Of a DNA stretch of 64,000 bases, positions 23,983 through 32,939 are shown one piece after another. A program made the position numbers and the translations under genes. A model generated the notes under the pieces. It was not told the DNA's origin and did no database searches. It saw only the letters and a list, made by a program, of their open reading frames with translations. Within the stretch, counting starts at the first letter, position 1. The number at the start of each line of letters is the position of its first letter. The stretch is taken from assembly GCF_042684505.1 (NCBI RefSeq), contig NZ_JBHULT010000006.1, positions 806,001-870,000 of the forward strand, given 5' to 3'. This stretch comes from Salinimicrobium flavum (GTDB lineage: Bacteria > Bacteroidota > Bacteroidia > Flavobacteriales > Flavobacteriaceae).

Positions 23983-25401
23983 TTATCTGAAACTTCTCGG
24001 TCCCATAAAATTGGTGCGGGTGGTTTCAATTAATTTATCTCCGCTATAGATCCCTATCTCCACATCGCTTTTCTCATTGTCGAGCAAAGCCTTATTGATC
24101 TCGATAAATAAAGTACCTTCTGCAAGGCCTTTTTCAGGAACTTTAATATTTTCATGTGTGACAGATTCAATGCTTCCGTCATGGGAAAGCAATTCGAAAT
24201 GAACATTTTCAAAACTTCCCGAGGTCTTATTGATCAATTTGAAGGTATAAACATTGCTTATCATGTTGTTCTCCTTGGTTTCATACAACTGCCCGGGTAA
24301 TCTTAGTACTGTCGCCTCTACATCGCTTCTAAGGAATAGCATCCCTGAAAGTATTCCCACCAGCACGAAAAGGATGGCAGAATAACCCTTCATTCGGGGA
24401 GTTAAGCTGAATTTTTCCCCTTTTTCAATATTCTCTTCAGAATAGTAACCTATCAATCCTTTTGGCAGGTCTACACTTTCCATCATGGCGTCACAGGCAT
24501 CAATGCATGCGGTACAGTTGATACACTCCAACTGTGTACCGTTCCTGATATCTATCCCCGTAGGGCAAACGTGAACGCATTGAGAACAGTCTATACAATC
24601 CCCTTTTCCCAGTTCCGCACGGTTCTCGTTCTTTTTGAATTTGGAACGACCCAAAGATCTTTCTCCCCGCTTGTGGTTATACGCCACCACTACAGATTTC
24701 TTGTCAAGCAGTACACTCTGAAGCCTTCCGTAGGGACAAGCTATGGTACACACCTGTTCCCTGAACCAGGCAAAAATGAAATAGAACACTCCTGTAAAGA
24801 TCATCAACGCCGTGAAGGTGCTGAGGTTCTCAATGGGACCGCGGGTCACGTACTGCAGCAGTTTTTCACTTCCTACCAGGTAGGCGAGGAATACATTGGC
24901 GATCCCGAAAGATATCAGGAAGAAAAGAAACCATTTGAATCCCTTTTTCCAAATCTTGACGGCGTCCCATTCCTGCTTGTCCAGCCGCATCTGTGCACCA
25001 CGATCACCTTCTATCCAGTATTCAATTTTCCTGAACACCATCTCCATAAAGATGGTCTGGGGGCAGATCCACCCGCAAAATATCCTTCCGAAGGCATTGG
25101 TGAAAAGGGTGATAAACAGTACACCAATGATCATTGCCGTTACTCCCAGGTAAAAATCCTGCGGCCAGAAAGGAAACCCGAAAACATAGAATTCCCGCTG
25201 CAGCACATTGAACATCATGAACTGGTTCCCGTTAATGTGAATGAACGGGGAAAGAATAAGGAAAGCCAGTAAGAACCAGGTGAACCAGGTGCGGTACTTA
25301 TAAAAGTTACCTACGGGTTTTTTGGGATATACCCAGGCCCTTTTACCTTCTTCGTTTATGGTTCCTATACGGTCCCTGTAGCTATCGCTTTCTTTCAGCA
25401 C
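23983..25401 (-). CDS. ccoG: cbb3 oxidase accessory protein CcoG/FixG (polyferredoxin)
   Basis: 472-residue membrane protein that reduces copper for cbb3 assembly. Five or six membrane helices are spread over 35-225 and 345-365, with CGWICPQTIFMEM and CTIACPYGRLQ at the membrane face. Two 4Fe-4S motifs follow: CIDCSQCVHVCPTGID and CINCTACIDACDAM. A periplasmic FixG C-terminal Ig-like domain (about 370-472) completes it. It follows ccoP by 14 bases in the operon. Confidence 0.95.
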   Translation of the reverse strand: MLKESDSYRDRIGTINEEGKRAWVYPKKPVGNFYKYRTWFTWFLLAFLILSPFIHINGNQFMMFNVLQREFYVFGFPFWPQDFYLGVTAMIIGVLFITLFTNAFGRIFCGWICPQTIFMEMVFRKIEYWIEGDRGAQMRLDKQEWDAVKIWKKGFKWFLFFLISFGIANVFLAYLVGSEKLLQYVTRGPIENLSTFTALMIFTGVFYFIFAWFREQVCTIACPYGRLQSVLLDKKSVVVAYNHKRGERSLGRSKFKKNENRAELGKGDCIDCSQCVHVCPTGIDIRNGTQLECINCTACIDACDAMMESVDLPKGLIGYYSEENIEKGEKFSLTPRMKGYSAILFVLVGILSGMLFLRSDVEATVLRLPGQLYETKENNMISNVYTFKLINKTSGSFENVHFELLSHDGSIESVTHENIKVPEKGLAEGTLFIEINKALLDNEKSDVEIGIYSGDKLIETTRTNFMGPRSFR

Positions 25402-25415
25402 TTACTTTTTCTTTT

Positions 25416-26291
25416 TTATTCTTCTGTCCACTCCTCGCCTTCGGCTTCCTTGGGATTTGCCGGGGTAGTGCCCTGCAGGCTTAGAATGTAACTGGCTACC
25501 TGCTGGATCTCTGCAGGTTTTAACGATGACTTCCAGGCGATCATTCCTTTCCCGGCACGTCCACCTTCGCTTATCGTGTGGTAAATATTTTTGATACCGC
25601 CTCCCAGTATCCAGTGGGCATCTACCAGGTTAGGCCCTATACCTCCACCGCCGTCACCGGCATGGCAGGCCATACAATTGGTCTGGTATAATGCGGCACC
25701 CTTTTCAAGGTCGGCAGGGTCTGTTAGGAATGTGACACTTTCAGCATCAACAAGATCGGGCGCGTTCTTTTTATACTCTTCCACCGCAATTTTGGCAGCC
25801 AGCATTTCCTTTTCAAATTCATCCAGCTGACTGTCTCCATCCATCATGTGATAGTACACCATGTAACCAAAGGCAAAAACAATGGATACATAAAAAGAAT
25901 ATAACCACCAGGGTGGTAACTTGTTGTCAAGTTCCTTAATTCCGTCATAGTTATGGTCCAGTTCCAGGTCTCTTTCTTCGGAAATGGGACGGGTTCCCAT
26001 CAGCTTTCGGTAAATGACCTTTAGATCATACTTCTTCATTCTTTGCTCATGAGCAGCCATATATCTTTCTTTGGCTTCAGGAGAAAGGGATTTGAAAAGG
26101 ATATTTTCAAAGGCTGCGAGCACCACTTCCGCAGCTATAAGAAACAACAGGATGATCAACAGGACCAACTGAAGTATGGGATATTCGACAAAGGCAAAAT
26201 TCTTTCCGGAGTCGATAAAATACTCCATTCCACCCACGATTATTAAAAATATTACCGGTATTCTTATCCAGGCCGGGATTGCATGTCTCAT
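25416..26291 (-). CDS. ccoP: cbb3 oxidase subunit III, single-heme CcoP
   Basis: 291-residue subunit carrying electrons to CcoNO. Three membrane helices (about 10-28, 38-60 and 130-150) precede a single cytochrome c domain with heme site CMACH (about residue 202) and a distal Met in GKGMIAW. Proteobacterial CcoP usually has two hemes; this one-heme form is usual in Bacteroidota. I start at 26291, where the ATG overlaps the ccoQ stop by four bases (ATGA), rather than at 26369. Confidence 0.93.
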   Translation of the reverse strand: MRHAIPAWIRIPVIFLIIVGGMEYFIDSGKNFAFVEYPILQLVLLIILLFLIAAEVVLAAFENILFKSLSPEAKERYMAAHEQRMKKYDLKVIYRKLMGTRPISEERDLELDHNYDGIKELDNKLPPWWLYSFYVSIVFAFGYMVYYHMMDGDSQLDEFEKEMLAAKIAVEEYKKNAPDLVDAESVTFLTDPADLEKGAALYQTNCMACHAGDGGGGIGPNLVDAHWILGGGIKNIYHTISEGGRAGKGMIAWKSSLKPAEIQQVASYILSLQGTTPANPKEAEGEEWTEE

Positions 26292-26473
26292 AGTGTCTGG
26301 TCTTTTTCGTTGTCTAAAGGAATTTGTTCCATATTGCTGATGTAATCTTTCTTCGCGGTGAACACCCACAAGAAAAGCATTACGAAAAACAGGAAGAAGA
26401 TAAGCAGGGAAATGATCGGGTAGATCTCAATTCCTGCTATGGTCTCCATATGTCCTTTTATGAATTTAAACAT
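26288..26473 (-). CDS. ccoQ: cbb3 oxidase small subunit CcoQ
   Basis: 61 residues with one membrane helix (about 17-38) followed by a charged C-terminus, the pattern of CcoQ/FixQ. The gene is 6 bases after ccoNO and overlaps ccoP by 4 bases, so the order matches the standard operon. It stabilises the oxidase. Confidence 0.88.
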   Translation of the reverse strand: MFKFIKGHMETIAGIEIYPIISLLIFFLFFVMLFLWVFTAKKDYISNMEQIPLDNEKDQTL

Positions 26474-26479
26474 GATGTT

Positions 26480-28678
26480 TTAGTTTGATGAAGTTGAAGT
26501 TTCAGGTTCTTTGATCTTGATATCGGTTCCCATGCGCTGAATGTAAGCTATGAGGGCAACGATCTCACGGTCTTTCATTTCCACGAAGTCAATACCGTTC
26601 TCTTCTGCAAGTTTTTTATCGGCTTCATAGGTAGCTACAAAATCGGGGTCGTTATAAAGATTCTCCTGGATCTTCGTTGCCTGCACATCCATTGAATGCT
26701 GTGCGTTTGCGATCTCTTCCTCTGTATAAGGTACTCCCAGTTTTACCATGGCTTTCATTTTAGCTTCTGTAGATGAACGATCGTGCTCATCTGTTATAAG
26801 CCATTTGTAACCCGGCATGATAGAACCTGCAGAGGTGCTTTGAGGGTCATACATGTGGTTGAAGTGCCAGTTATCTGAGTACTTTCCACCTATCCTCATC
26901 AGGTCAGGCCCAGTACGTTTACTTCCCCACAGAAACGGGTGGTCGTAAACATATTCCCCGGCCTTTGAATACTCCCCGTAACGCTCCACCTCACTTCGGA
27001 AAGGACGGATCATTTGAGAGTGACAGGAAACACAGCTCTCCCTGATATAGATATCACGTCCTTCAAGTTCCAGCGGCGTATAAGGCTTCACAGTGGTTAT
27101 GGTAGGTATGTTAGATTTTACCAACAGGGTTGGGACGATCTGGATGATACCTCCAATCAGGATGGCGATTGTAGCCAGGATGGTCAACTGTACCGGTTTC
27201 CTTTCCAGCCAGGTGTGGAATCCTTCACCTGCAAGCCTTCTCTTACTTATCTTTTGAAGAGCAGCTGCTTCAGCAAGCTCATCGGTCACATCAGACCCTG
27301 ATCTTATTGTTCTGAAGACGTTGTAAAGCAGGATGAACATACCAAGAATATACATACTTCCTCCAATCGCTCTGAACCAGTACATAGGCATGATCTCGGT
27401 AACTGTTTCCAGGAAATTTCCGTATACCAGTGTGCCGTCAGGATTGAATTGTTTCCACATTGATGCCTGTACAAAACCGGCAACATACATAGGTAGCGTA
27501 TAGAGAATGATCCCCAGGGTACCTACCCAGAAATGCGCATTAGCAAGTTTTACAGAAAACAGCCTGGTCTTGAACATTCGGGGCACAAGCCAGTAAACCA
27601 TCCCGAAAGTAAGGAACCCGTTCCATGCGAGTGCACCCACGTGAACGTGGGCAATAACCCAGTCACTAAAGTGAGCGATGGCGTTCACATTCTTCAGGGA
27701 AAGCAAGGGGCCTTCAAAAGTGGCCATCCCGTATCCGGTTATCGCTACCACCATAAATTTAAGAACAGGATCTGTTTTTACCTTATCCCATGCCCCGCGA
27801 AGGGTAAGAAGTCCGTTGATCATCCCACCCCATGAAGGCATAAGGAGCATAACAGAGAAAGCTACCCCCAGGTTCTGAGCCCAGTCTGGTAAAGATGAAT
27901 ACAATAAATGGTGAGGTCCTGCCCAGATATAGATGAAGATGAGCGACCAGAAGTGGATAATTGATAATTTGTAGGAGTACACCGGCCGGTTTGCAGCTTT
28001 GGGTACGAAATAGTACATGAGCCCCAGGAAAGGTGTGGTAAGGAAGAATGCTACAGCGTTGTGGCCGTACCACCACTGCACTAAGGCATCCTGCACCCCG
28101 GCATACACTGAATAACTTTTAAACAGGCCTACCGGAATAGCAAGGCTGTTAAATATGTGCAGAACGGCTACCGTCACAAATGTGGCGATGTAGAACCAGA
28201 TAGCTACATATAAATGTCTTTGTCTTCTTTTAAAGATGGTGGCGATAAGGTTCCATCCAAAAACTACCCAAACTATGGCAATGGCAATGTCAAAAGGCCA
28301 TTCCAGCTCTGCATATTCTTTGGAACTGGTAAATCCCATAGGAAGGGTAATGGCGGCACCAACTATAATGGCCTGCCAGCCCCAGAAGTTGACCTTGCTC
28401 AGAATGTCACTATACATTCTGGCTTTTAACAAACGCTGGGTGGAGTAGTAGACTCCGGCAAAAATAGCGTTACCAACAAAAGCGAAAATTACCGCATTGG
28501 TATGTAAAGGACGAAGACGACCAAAACTAAGCCAGGAGATACCATCGGTAAGGTTTGGAAAAATAAATAAGAAAGCCAGTAATAAGCCGACTGACATACC
28601 TATGACGCCCCAGAAAAGGGTGGCATAGAGAAAGTTTTTTACGATTTTATTATCGTAGTAGAACTGTTGCAATTCCAT
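26480..28678 (-). CDS. ccoNO: cbb3 oxidase catalytic subunit fused to CcoO (CcoNO)
   Basis: 732-residue fusion. Residues about 1-480 are CcoN, the heme-copper catalytic subunit with 12 or more helices; the conserved His ligands are in LHTNAVIFAF, WWYGHNAVAFF and HVHVGALAW. Residues about 500-732 are CcoO, a membrane-anchored cytochrome c with heme motif CVSCHSQMIRPF. Such fusions are usual in Bacteroidota. The enzyme reduces oxygen with high affinity and pumps protons. It follows ccoS by 9 bases and is the main product of the FNR-type promoter at 28883-28925. Confidence 0.96.
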   Translation of the reverse strand: MELQQFYYDNKIVKNFLYATLFWGVIGMSVGLLLAFLFIFPNLTDGISWLSFGRLRPLHTNAVIFAFVGNAIFAGVYYSTQRLLKARMYSDILSKVNFWGWQAIIVGAAITLPMGFTSSKEYAELEWPFDIAIAIVWVVFGWNLIATIFKRRQRHLYVAIWFYIATFVTVAVLHIFNSLAIPVGLFKSYSVYAGVQDALVQWWYGHNAVAFFLTTPFLGLMYYFVPKAANRPVYSYKLSIIHFWSLIFIYIWAGPHHLLYSSLPDWAQNLGVAFSVMLLMPSWGGMINGLLTLRGAWDKVKTDPVLKFMVVAITGYGMATFEGPLLSLKNVNAIAHFSDWVIAHVHVGALAWNGFLTFGMVYWLVPRMFKTRLFSVKLANAHFWVGTLGIILYTLPMYVAGFVQASMWKQFNPDGTLVYGNFLETVTEIMPMYWFRAIGGSMYILGMFILLYNVFRTIRSGSDVTDELAEAAALQKISKRRLAGEGFHTWLERKPVQLTILATIAILIGGIIQIVPTLLVKSNIPTITTVKPYTPLELEGRDIYIRESCVSCHSQMIRPFRSEVERYGEYSKAGEYVYDHPFLWGSKRTGPDLMRIGGKYSDNWHFNHMYDPQSTSAGSIMPGYKWLITDEHDRSSTEAKMKAMVKLGVPYTEEEIANAQHSMDVQATKIQENLYNDPDFVATYEADKKLAEENGIDFVEMKDREIVALIAYIQRMGTDIKIKEPETSTSSN

Positions 28679-28687
28679 ACTCGTCTT

Positions 28688-28864
28688 TTAATTTTTTTTG
28701 GATTTGTTTGTTTTTTCTTTTACAAGCTCATCTTCAAACAGCATCCGTACAGATGGGGTATAATCATCATCAAACTGGCCGTTTTTGACAGCTATGATAA
28801 ATGCAATGAAAAAGAATACCGCCACAGTAATACTTACTGCCAGTAGTAAATAGATTACGCTCAT
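28688..28864 (-). CDS. ccoS: cbb3 oxidase maturation protein CcoS
   Basis: 58 residues, read directly from the minus strand: MSVIYLLLAVSITVAVFFFI opens it, with one membrane helix and then NGQFDDDYTPSVRML, the FDD motif found in CcoS/FixS. It helps metal insertion into the oxidase. It is the first gene after the FNR-type promoter and lies 9 bases before ccoNO. The copper ATPase ccoI, which often sits next to ccoS, is not here. Confidence 0.9.
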   Translation of the reverse strand: MSVIYLLLAVSITVAVFFFIAFIIAVKNGQFDDDYTPSVRMLFEDELVKEKTNKSKKN

Positions 28865-28882
28865 ACCTATTTAATAAGGGGG

Positions 28883-28925
28883 CAAATCTATAAGCTTAGG
28901 GTTTTCCTAAATATGATTTCAATCA
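28883..28925 (-). promoter_or_regulatory. FNR-type activated promoter of the cco operon
   Basis: Palindrome TGAT-TTCA-ATCA (28914-28925) and minus-strand -7 box TAGATTTG (28890-28883), 36.5 bases from centre to G. It drives ccoS-ccoNO-ccoQ-ccoP-ccoG-cupin-ccoH-SafE. Confidence 0.85.
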
Positions 28926-28967
28926 GGTTTTGGGGAAATATGAATTTGTAAAAAATTCAGCCATATA

Positions 28968-29010
28968 TGATTACGCTCATACATCGATTTGAACCTAATT
29001 AGGACATTTG
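28968..29010 (+). promoter_or_regulatory. FNR-type activated promoter of nirK
   Basis: An imperfect box TGAT-TACG-CTCA (28968-28979) with a -7 element GACATTTG (29003-29010), again 36.5 bases apart. One half-site is weaker than at cco, which may give a lower or NO-dependent response. The start at 29046 leaves a leader of about 30 bases. Confidence 0.7.
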
Positions 29011-29045
29011 TGTCTGAAATTAAAATTGACTTTAAAATTCTGATC

Positions 29046-30500
29046 ATGAAAAACTTTAAGAAATCTAAAATGAAACTTGTCTATGTATTCTTTGCGGCTG
29101 CATTAATGGCCGGTGTACTTTCTTCCTGCGAGAAAGCCGTTGCGGCAAAAGAAAATCCTGAATCAATGAAGGTATATGGTGAAAGTGAAGCAGAAATGAC
29201 TGCTCCTCCAATGGTACCTAAGCCGGTTGGTAAAAGGGCTGCTACCAAATTGATCGTAAATATGGAGGTAGTAGAAAAAGAAATGGAAATGGCAGATGGG
29301 GTTACCTATAACTACTGGACCTTTGACGGGTCAGTTCCCGGAAGCTTTATTCGTACCCGTGTAGGAGATGAGATCGAATTCCACTTTAAGAACCACCCAG
29401 ACAGTAAATTACCACACAACATTGACCTTCATGCTGTCACAGGACCGGGGGGAGGAGCTGAGTCTTCTTATGTAGCTCCCGGCCACCAGGCAACTTTCAA
29501 CTTTAAAACCATGAATCCGGGGTTATATGTGTATCACTGCGCTACCGCTCCGGTTGGAATGCACATCGCGAACGGGATGTATGGACTTATCCTGGTTGAA
29601 CCGGAAGGTGGGTTGCCTCCTGTAGATCGTGAATATTACGTAATGCAGGGAGATTTCTATACTGAAGGAGAATATGGGGACAGAGGTTTTCAGGCCTTTG
29701 ACATGAACAAAGCAGTAGATGAAGATGCAGATTATGTAGTGTTCAACGGAAAAGTTGGCGGACTCACAGGTGACAATGCCCTGCACGCCAAAGTAGGTGA
29801 AACTGTTAGGTTGTATGTGGGTAACGGTGGACCAAACCTAATATCGTCCTTCCACGTGATAGGAGAGATCTTTGACAGGGTGTACGCTGAAGGAGGAACT
29901 ACTATCAATGAAAACATTCAAACCACACTTATTCCTGCCGGTGGTGCTGCTATCGTTGAGTTCAAGGTAGAGGTGCCCGGAAATCTTGTTCTGGTGGACC
30001 ACTCTATCTTCAGAGCATTTAATAAAGGAGCCTTAGGGATTCTGAAAGTGGAAGGGGAAGAGAATGAAAAAGTCTACGGCGGAAAGACAGCTGAAGGCGT
30101 GTATAATCCCGGTACGGTAGTATCTTCTGAAAGCGCAACTGAAGAAACTGATGATGCGCCGGTAGCAGAATTGTCAATGGCCGATAAAATGGAGAGAGGA
30201 AAACAGGTTTATACCCAAAACTGCCTCGCATGTCACCAGGCAACCGGTGGCGGAGTGCCAAATGCATTCCCTCCGCTTGCAGCTTCAGACTGGCTGAATG
30301 CAGATCCACACCGTGCTATTGATGCCGTGAAATTCGGACTCTCAGGTGAGATCAAGGTAAATGGTAATGTGTACAATAGTGTAATGCCTAAGCAAAACAT
30401 TTCAGATGAAGACGTTGCAAGTGTACTTACCTATATCTATAACAATTGGGATAATAATAAAAGCGAAGTGACCACAGAGATGGTTAAATCGAGAAAATAA
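29046..30500 (+). CDS. nirK: copper nitrite reductase fused to cytochrome c, lipoprotein form
   Basis: 484-residue enzyme reducing nitrite to nitric oxide. A lipobox (LSSC, C28) suggests it is tethered to a membrane. Two cupredoxin domains follow (about 60-370). Copper ligands are visible: type 1 H124, C165, H173, M178; type 2 H129 and H164, with a third His from the second domain (SSFHVIG) and catalytic D127. After an acidic Ser/Thr linker a C-terminal cytochrome c domain has heme motif CLACH and an MPK-type distal Met. This fusion allows direct electron delivery. I start at 29046 since the longer frame (28989) overlaps the promoter. Confidence 0.94.
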   Translation: MKNFKKSKMKLVYVFFAAALMAGVLSSCEKAVAAKENPESMKVYGESEAEMTAPPMVPKPVGKRAATKLIVNMEVVEKEMEMADGVTYNYWTFDGSVPGSFIRTRVGDEIEFHFKNHPDSKLPHNIDLHAVTGPGGGAESSYVAPGHQATFNFKTMNPGLYVYHCATAPVGMHIANGMYGLILVEPEGGLPPVDREYYVMQGDFYTEGEYGDRGFQAFDMNKAVDEDADYVVFNGKVGGLTGDNALHAKVGETVRLYVGNGGPNLISSFHVIGEIFDRVYAEGGTTINENIQTTLIPAGGAAIVEFKVEVPGNLVLVDHSIFRAFNKGALGILKVEGEENEKVYGGKTAEGVYNPGTVVSSESATEETDDAPVAELSMADKMERGKQVYTQNCLACHQATGGGVPNAFPPLAASDWLNADPHRAIDAVKFGLSGEIKVNGNVYNSVMPKQNISDEDVASVLTYIYNNWDNNKSEVTTEMVKSRK

Positions 30501-30515
30501 TTAAAAGAGATTAAT

Positions 30516-31295
30516 ATGAAGACTATAATCAGATTGGCCATTTGTTTCTCAATATTGATTCAGAGCCAGGCATATGGCCAGTCTGGTTCCATGGTCAAAA
30601 TAGAAGGAGGGGAGTTCGTTCCTTTGTACGGTACTGAGTCTGCAGTCAAAGTTGATGATTTTTACATGGATATCTACCCGGTGACCAATGCCCAATTTCT
30701 GGAATTCGTAAAGAAGAATCCAAAATGGAAGAGGTCACAGGTGAAAAAACTCTTTGCAGACGAAAGTTATCTAAAAGACTGGATCGATGATGAAACCCTG
30801 TCTCCAGATGATCTGCCTAATTCACCAGTTACCAATGTATCCTGGTATGCCGCGAAAAATTACTGCGAGTGTGAAGGGAAGAGGTTAGCTACCGTTGACG
30901 AATGGGAATATGCCGGTATGGCCAATGAAAAAAGCCCCGATGCACGGGAGGAAAAGACCTATAATAAATACATCCTCAGCTGGTATGAAACCCCCAACAC
31001 CCATAAAAATGAGATTGGGAGCACTTTTGAAAATTACTGGGGAGTGTATGATATGCATGGCCTGGTATGGGAGTGGACCCTTGATTTCAACTCGGTAATG
31101 ATTGGGGGGGAATCCAGGAAAGACAGTACGGGAGACAATAACCTGTTCTGCGGTGCGGCTGCGGTGGGAGCCACAGATCTCATGAACTATGCTGCATTTA
31201 TGCGGTATGCCCTACGCGGAAGTATGAAGGCAAAATATTCCACTAAAAATCTTGGCTTTAGATGTGTACAGGATGTAGACAAAGAAGCTCTTTAA
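30516..31295 (+). CDS. nirV: NirV-like formylglycine-generating enzyme family protein
   Basis: 259-residue exported protein (signal peptide to about 22, AYGQS) of the FGE-sulfatase/SUMF1 fold: MDIYPVTNAQFLEFV, SWYAAKNYCECEGKRLATVDEWEYA, and GLVWEWTLD, ending in RYALRGS and LGFRCV. In denitrifiers this gene, called nirV, follows nirK and its role is not settled. Here it follows nirK by 15 bases, so it shares the nirK promoter. Catalytic cysteines typical of sulfatase-activating enzymes are not obvious, so it may be non-enzymatic. Confidence 0.88.
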   Translation: MKTIIRLAICFSILIQSQAYGQSGSMVKIEGGEFVPLYGTESAVKVDDFYMDIYPVTNAQFLEFVKKNPKWKRSQVKKLFADESYLKDWIDDETLSPDDLPNSPVTNVSWYAAKNYCECEGKRLATVDEWEYAGMANEKSPDAREEKTYNKYILSWYETPNTHKNEIGSTFENYWGVYDMHGLVWEWTLDFNSVMIGGESRKDSTGDNNLFCGAAAVGATDLMNYAAFMRYALRGSMKAKYSTKNLGFRCVQDVDKEAL

Positions 31296-31304
31296 AATGA
31301 AAGA

Positions 31305-31934
31305 ATGATGAGAAAATTGATTTTGATATTTGCGATCGCAGCTCTTTTTGCTGCCTGTAACAACAATAATGATATTGAGAACGCAAAGGAGCAGGAAGAA
31401 ATTGCAGAAGCTAAAATTCCGGAGCTTCCGAAAGAGTTACCTGAACTTTCCATCTATAACCTGCCTTCTACCTGGACTACGCAGAATAATGAGAATATTG
31501 AACTGGAGGATCTCAGGGGCAACGTCCTGGTAATGGTGATGATCTATACCTCGTGTAAAGCAGCCTGTCCCAGACTGGTAGCAGATATGCGGAATATTGA
31601 AAAGCAGGTTCCCGAAAAAGACCTGGAAAAGGTGAAGTTCATCATGGTAAGCATCGATCCTGAGACCGATACCCCTGCTCGTCTAAAAAAATTCTCGAAA
31701 GAGAATGAAATGGGAGATGATCACTGGATGTTCTTAAGGGGAACGCCTGAAGATACGCGGGAATTTGCAGCTGTATTAGCTGTGAGCTATAAGAAGATCT
31801 CTCCAATTGATTTTTCACATTCCAACATCATAAGTGTTTTTGATGAAGACGGGGTGCTGGTTCACCAACAGGAAGGCCTTGGAGTAGATAATAAAGAGAC
31901 CATTGCTTCCATTCATGAAGAAGTTTCCAATTAG
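31305..31934 (+). CDS. SCO1/SenC family copper chaperone lipoprotein
   Basis: 209 residues, lipobox at C18 (FAAC), acidic linker, then a thioredoxin-like SCO domain (about 55-205) with the copper site CKAAC and a distant His (DFSHSNI). SCO proteins deliver copper to Cu enzymes; as the third gene of the nirK operon, 9 bases after nirV, it probably supplies NirK or the oxidase. A terminator follows. Confidence 0.9.
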   Translation: MMRKLILIFAIAALFAACNNNNDIENAKEQEEIAEAKIPELPKELPELSIYNLPSTWTTQNNENIELEDLRGNVLVMVMIYTSCKAACPRLVADMRNIEKQVPEKDLEKVKFIMVSIDPETDTPARLKKFSKENEMGDDHWMFLRGTPEDTREFAAVLAVSYKKISPIDFSHSNIISVFDEDGVLVHQQEGLGVDNKETIASIHEEVSN

Positions 31935-31962
31935 AGATTAATTTTTTTCAGATTACAAGTTG

Positions 31963-31994
31963 AGCCGGGAGGAATTTTTCTTCCCGGCTTTTTT
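31963..31994 (+). terminator. terminator of the nirK operon
   Basis: AGCCGGGA paired with TCCCGGCT (8 bp) around an 11-base loop, followed by TTTTTT; 28 bases after the SCO stop codon. Confidence 0.85.
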
Positions 31995-32112
31995 AGTTAA
32001 AAAGGTAGGATTCCACCTTCATGTCGATGCTCTTAAAGTATTAATTATGAGTAAATTAACCTTTACAATCCGAAGTATGAGATAAATTTATAGGTTTCTA
32101 AAATTTTAAGTC

Positions 32113-32919
32113 ATGAAAAAGATATTACTACTGTGGGGGTTGTTGATCGGTACAGTATTTATTGGCTGTAGTGACGATGATGATAGTCGGGACACTCAGG
32201 ATGATGTTCTGTCTGGGAGCTTAAGTGTACGGAATCAGGTGTACGGAAAGGGCGCCATGATGGTGGATGGGGTAGGGATCACTCAAAACGGTTGGATAGC
32301 GATTTATCGATATGGTTTAGAAAAGGGAGATTTAGTAGGTCTTACATTTATTGAAGCGGGGATACACCGGGATGTGGTTATCGAATTAGATGCAAATGTG
32401 GAAAATGGGGAAACCTTACTGGCCGTATTGCATCACGATACAAATGCAAACAAATTATTTGAATGGGAAGGAGACCAGGGAATTGACTTGCCTCTAACAA
32501 TAGGATCCAGGGAAATGTCTAAAAAATTCACTTTCTATATTAGACCTGATTATGCCGATTACTGGATAACCATAGATGATCAATCTCTTAGTGCAGGTCC
32601 ATTCTGGGATTTACTAAAGGTAAAAAACATTGATGTTGAGTCAATAGAGAAATTGCTTAAAGGCAATGCAGTATGGTTAGTGGCTTACACCTGGGATGTG
32701 GAAGGTCTTAATGAAAGGATCGGGTTTTCTGATAGGCTTGAGATCAAAAGCCATGATCAGGCATCTGTCTACATCGAGGGATTCGTCCCAAAAGGGGATA
32801 CTATATGGCTGGTATTATTTGATGATACAGGGGAAGAAGGTGTATTTGAAGATACAGATGAAATGATATGGGATCCTGAAAATGGAGGATTTTTAATGAC
32901 TCCTGTTACGATTTTATAA
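32113..32919 (+). CDS. lipoprotein with DUF7282-like repeats
   Basis: 268 residues, lipobox at C19 (FIGC) then an acidic linker. Two beta-rich domains follow (about 38-145 and 155-268), each with the same order: a start such as SVRNQVYGKGAMMVDGVGIT, then GWIAIYR, GLTFIEAGIHRDVVIEL and LAVLHHDTNANKLFEW, and ending in an acidic D-x-x-x-W or E block. This looks like the DUF7282 type of surface domain, of unknown function. A truncated relative lies directly after it at 32940. Confidence 0.72.
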   Translation: MKKILLLWGLLIGTVFIGCSDDDDSRDTQDDVLSGSLSVRNQVYGKGAMMVDGVGITQNGWIAIYRYGLEKGDLVGLTFIEAGIHRDVVIELDANVENGETLLAVLHHDTNANKLFEWEGDQGIDLPLTIGSREMSKKFTFYIRPDYADYWITIDDQSLSAGPFWDLLKVKNIDVESIEKLLKGNAVWLVAYTWDVEGLNERIGFSDRLEIKSHDQASVYIEGFVPKGDTIWLVLFDDTGEEGVFEDTDEMIWDPENGGFLMTPVTIL

Positions 32920-32939
32920 TGGAGCTATAAAGATGATAG

